Positions 36,118 to 36,680 of a stretch of DNA of 36,680 bases are shown piece by piece (the first letter of the stretch is position 1; each line of letters starts with the position of its first letter). The stretch is from an uncultured Flaviramulus sp. (GTDB lineage Bacteria; Bacteroidota; Bacteroidia; Flavobacteriales; Flavobacteriaceae): NCBI GenBank assembly GCA_947487155.1, contig CANKVS010000043.1, forward strand, positions 1 to 36,680. Direction: 5' to 3'. The notes beneath the pieces were generated by a model. The model searched no databases. It was not told the origin of the DNA and worked only from the letters and a program-made list of their open reading frames with translations. Both the position numbers and the translations under genes were made by a program.

Positions 36118-36680
36118 TCAATATTTGATTAGTTTTTTTCGAATACTTTGACTTGTCTTTATATTAACAATTTTAACAAGATAAGTAGCTTGTTCTAATC
36201 TATTTAAGTTAGAAACTTTAATTGTACCATTACTAGCTTTAAATGTATTGTTAAAAACGAGTCTTCCGTTTAAATCAAATACTTTAACATCAAAGATCTT
36301 GTTATTAAAACTTAAAGGCAGTTTAATATTGATATAATCATTAAATGGGTTGGGAGATATTAGCGTATTACCAAAATTAAGATCATCATTAATGCTTAAA
36401 GTTCCGTCTGGTGTGGCTGCATTACAATCATCATCTATACCGTTATTTGGAATTTCAATAGCTCCTGAGTTGATGTTTTCATCGGTATCATCACAATCGG
36501 TATTATCGAGGACATATCCAGTAGGTTGTGTACATTGTGTTAAGCTATCGGAAGCATCACCATAGCCATCGGTATCTGTATCTGCATACCATATAGTAGT
36601 TGGGTTGATGTTTTCATCGGTATCATCACAATCGGTATTATCGAGGACATATCCAGTAGGTTGTGTACATTGTGTTAAGC
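36118..36680 (-). CDS. T9SS cargo protein with MopE-like metal-binding repeats, C-terminal part
   Basis: Partial: the start lies beyond the window. The visible 187 residues hold at least two 45-residue units of the pattern [41 protein letters not shown](P/S). They match the Cu-binding MopE-type / putative metal-binding motif found in many secreted proteins, with Asp-rich loops likely to bind calcium. A last [16 protein letters not shown] is the usual close of such a block. The C-terminal part is a type A sorting domain ([33 protein letters not shown]). The stop is TGA at 36118-36120. What the missing part does cannot be seen. Confidence 0.85.
   Translation of the reverse strand, partial: LTQCTQPTGYVLDNTDCDDTDENINPTTIWYADTDTDGYGDASDSLTQCTQPTGYVLDNTDCDDTDENINSGAIEIPNNGIDDDCNAATPDGTLSINDDLNFGNTLISPNPFNDYINIKLPLSFNNKIFDVKVFDLNGRLVFNNTFKASNGTIKVSNLNRLEQATYLVKIVNIKTSQSIRKKLIKY
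36469..36680 (-). repeat. 135-bp repeat in the MopE-like gene
   Basis: The 77 bp at 36469-36545 recur exactly at 36604-36680, where the window ends. The offset of 135 bp equals 45 codons. The array probably continues past the edge. Confidence 0.9.

Overview
The window looks like chromosome from a member of the Flavobacteriaceae, probably a marine genus. The evidence is AT-rich DNA, TAnnTTTG promoter elements, absence of a consistent Shine-Dalgarno sequence, type IX secretion (T9SS) C-terminal sorting domains, a compact rpsF-rpsR-rplI operon, and bacteroidetal versions of DnaK, HisRS, PriA and NadC. No tRNA, rRNA, CRISPR array or intact phage was seen.

Layout. (1) Positions 1-2640 are a decayed strip. 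On the minus strand lie a frameshifted Crp/Fnr N-terminal fragment, a sulfatase C-terminal half with an internal stop, and a DUF4369-like lipoprotein cut off at its C-terminus. Between and inside them on the plus strand are two IS200/IS605-type elements: one only a tnpA tail and right-end hairpin, the other near complete but with an amber codon in tnpA. (2) Positions 2661-19503 are housekeeping genes: sdaA(-), dnaK(+), an RlmI-like rRNA methyltransferase(+), a nitronate monooxygenase-like flavoprotein(+), hpf(+) convergent with rlmH(-), an nadC-yihY-priA operon(+), a LytTR response regulator(-), the ribosomal operon rpsF-rpsR-rplI(+), a small conserved protein(+) and hisS(+). Intergenic gaps hold several small palindromic elements that look like dispersed repeats. 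(3) Positions 19599-36680 hold four minus-strand T9SS cargo genes in a row, each ending at its own hairpin terminator: a 1090-residue LamG protein, a 1731-residue M14 metallocarboxypeptidase with five 82-residue Ig-like repeats, a 2417-residue multidomain adhesin-like protein with five repeats of about 128 residues, and the C-terminal end of a MopE-like repeat protein.

Most interesting points. HisRS carries an in-frame insertion of roughly 150 residues between motifs 1 and 2. The hpf promoter region contains two TGAT-N4-ATCA (Fnr/Crp-type) boxes 90 bp apart, the nearer one centred at about -41 from a predicted start. The two paralogous T9SS genes share a 17-bp hairpin-forming leader placed 9-10 nt before the start codon, although their N-terminal halves differ. 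A frameshifted sorting-domain remnant sits between two T9SS genes. Upstream of dnaK there are nine perfect ACTGNNN heptads and no obvious TAnnTTTG promoter.

I did not find a clearly new multi-gene system. The strongest candidates for novelty are the HisRS insertion and the T9SS leader hairpin. All family calls come from motifs read by eye; none was confirmed by a database search.
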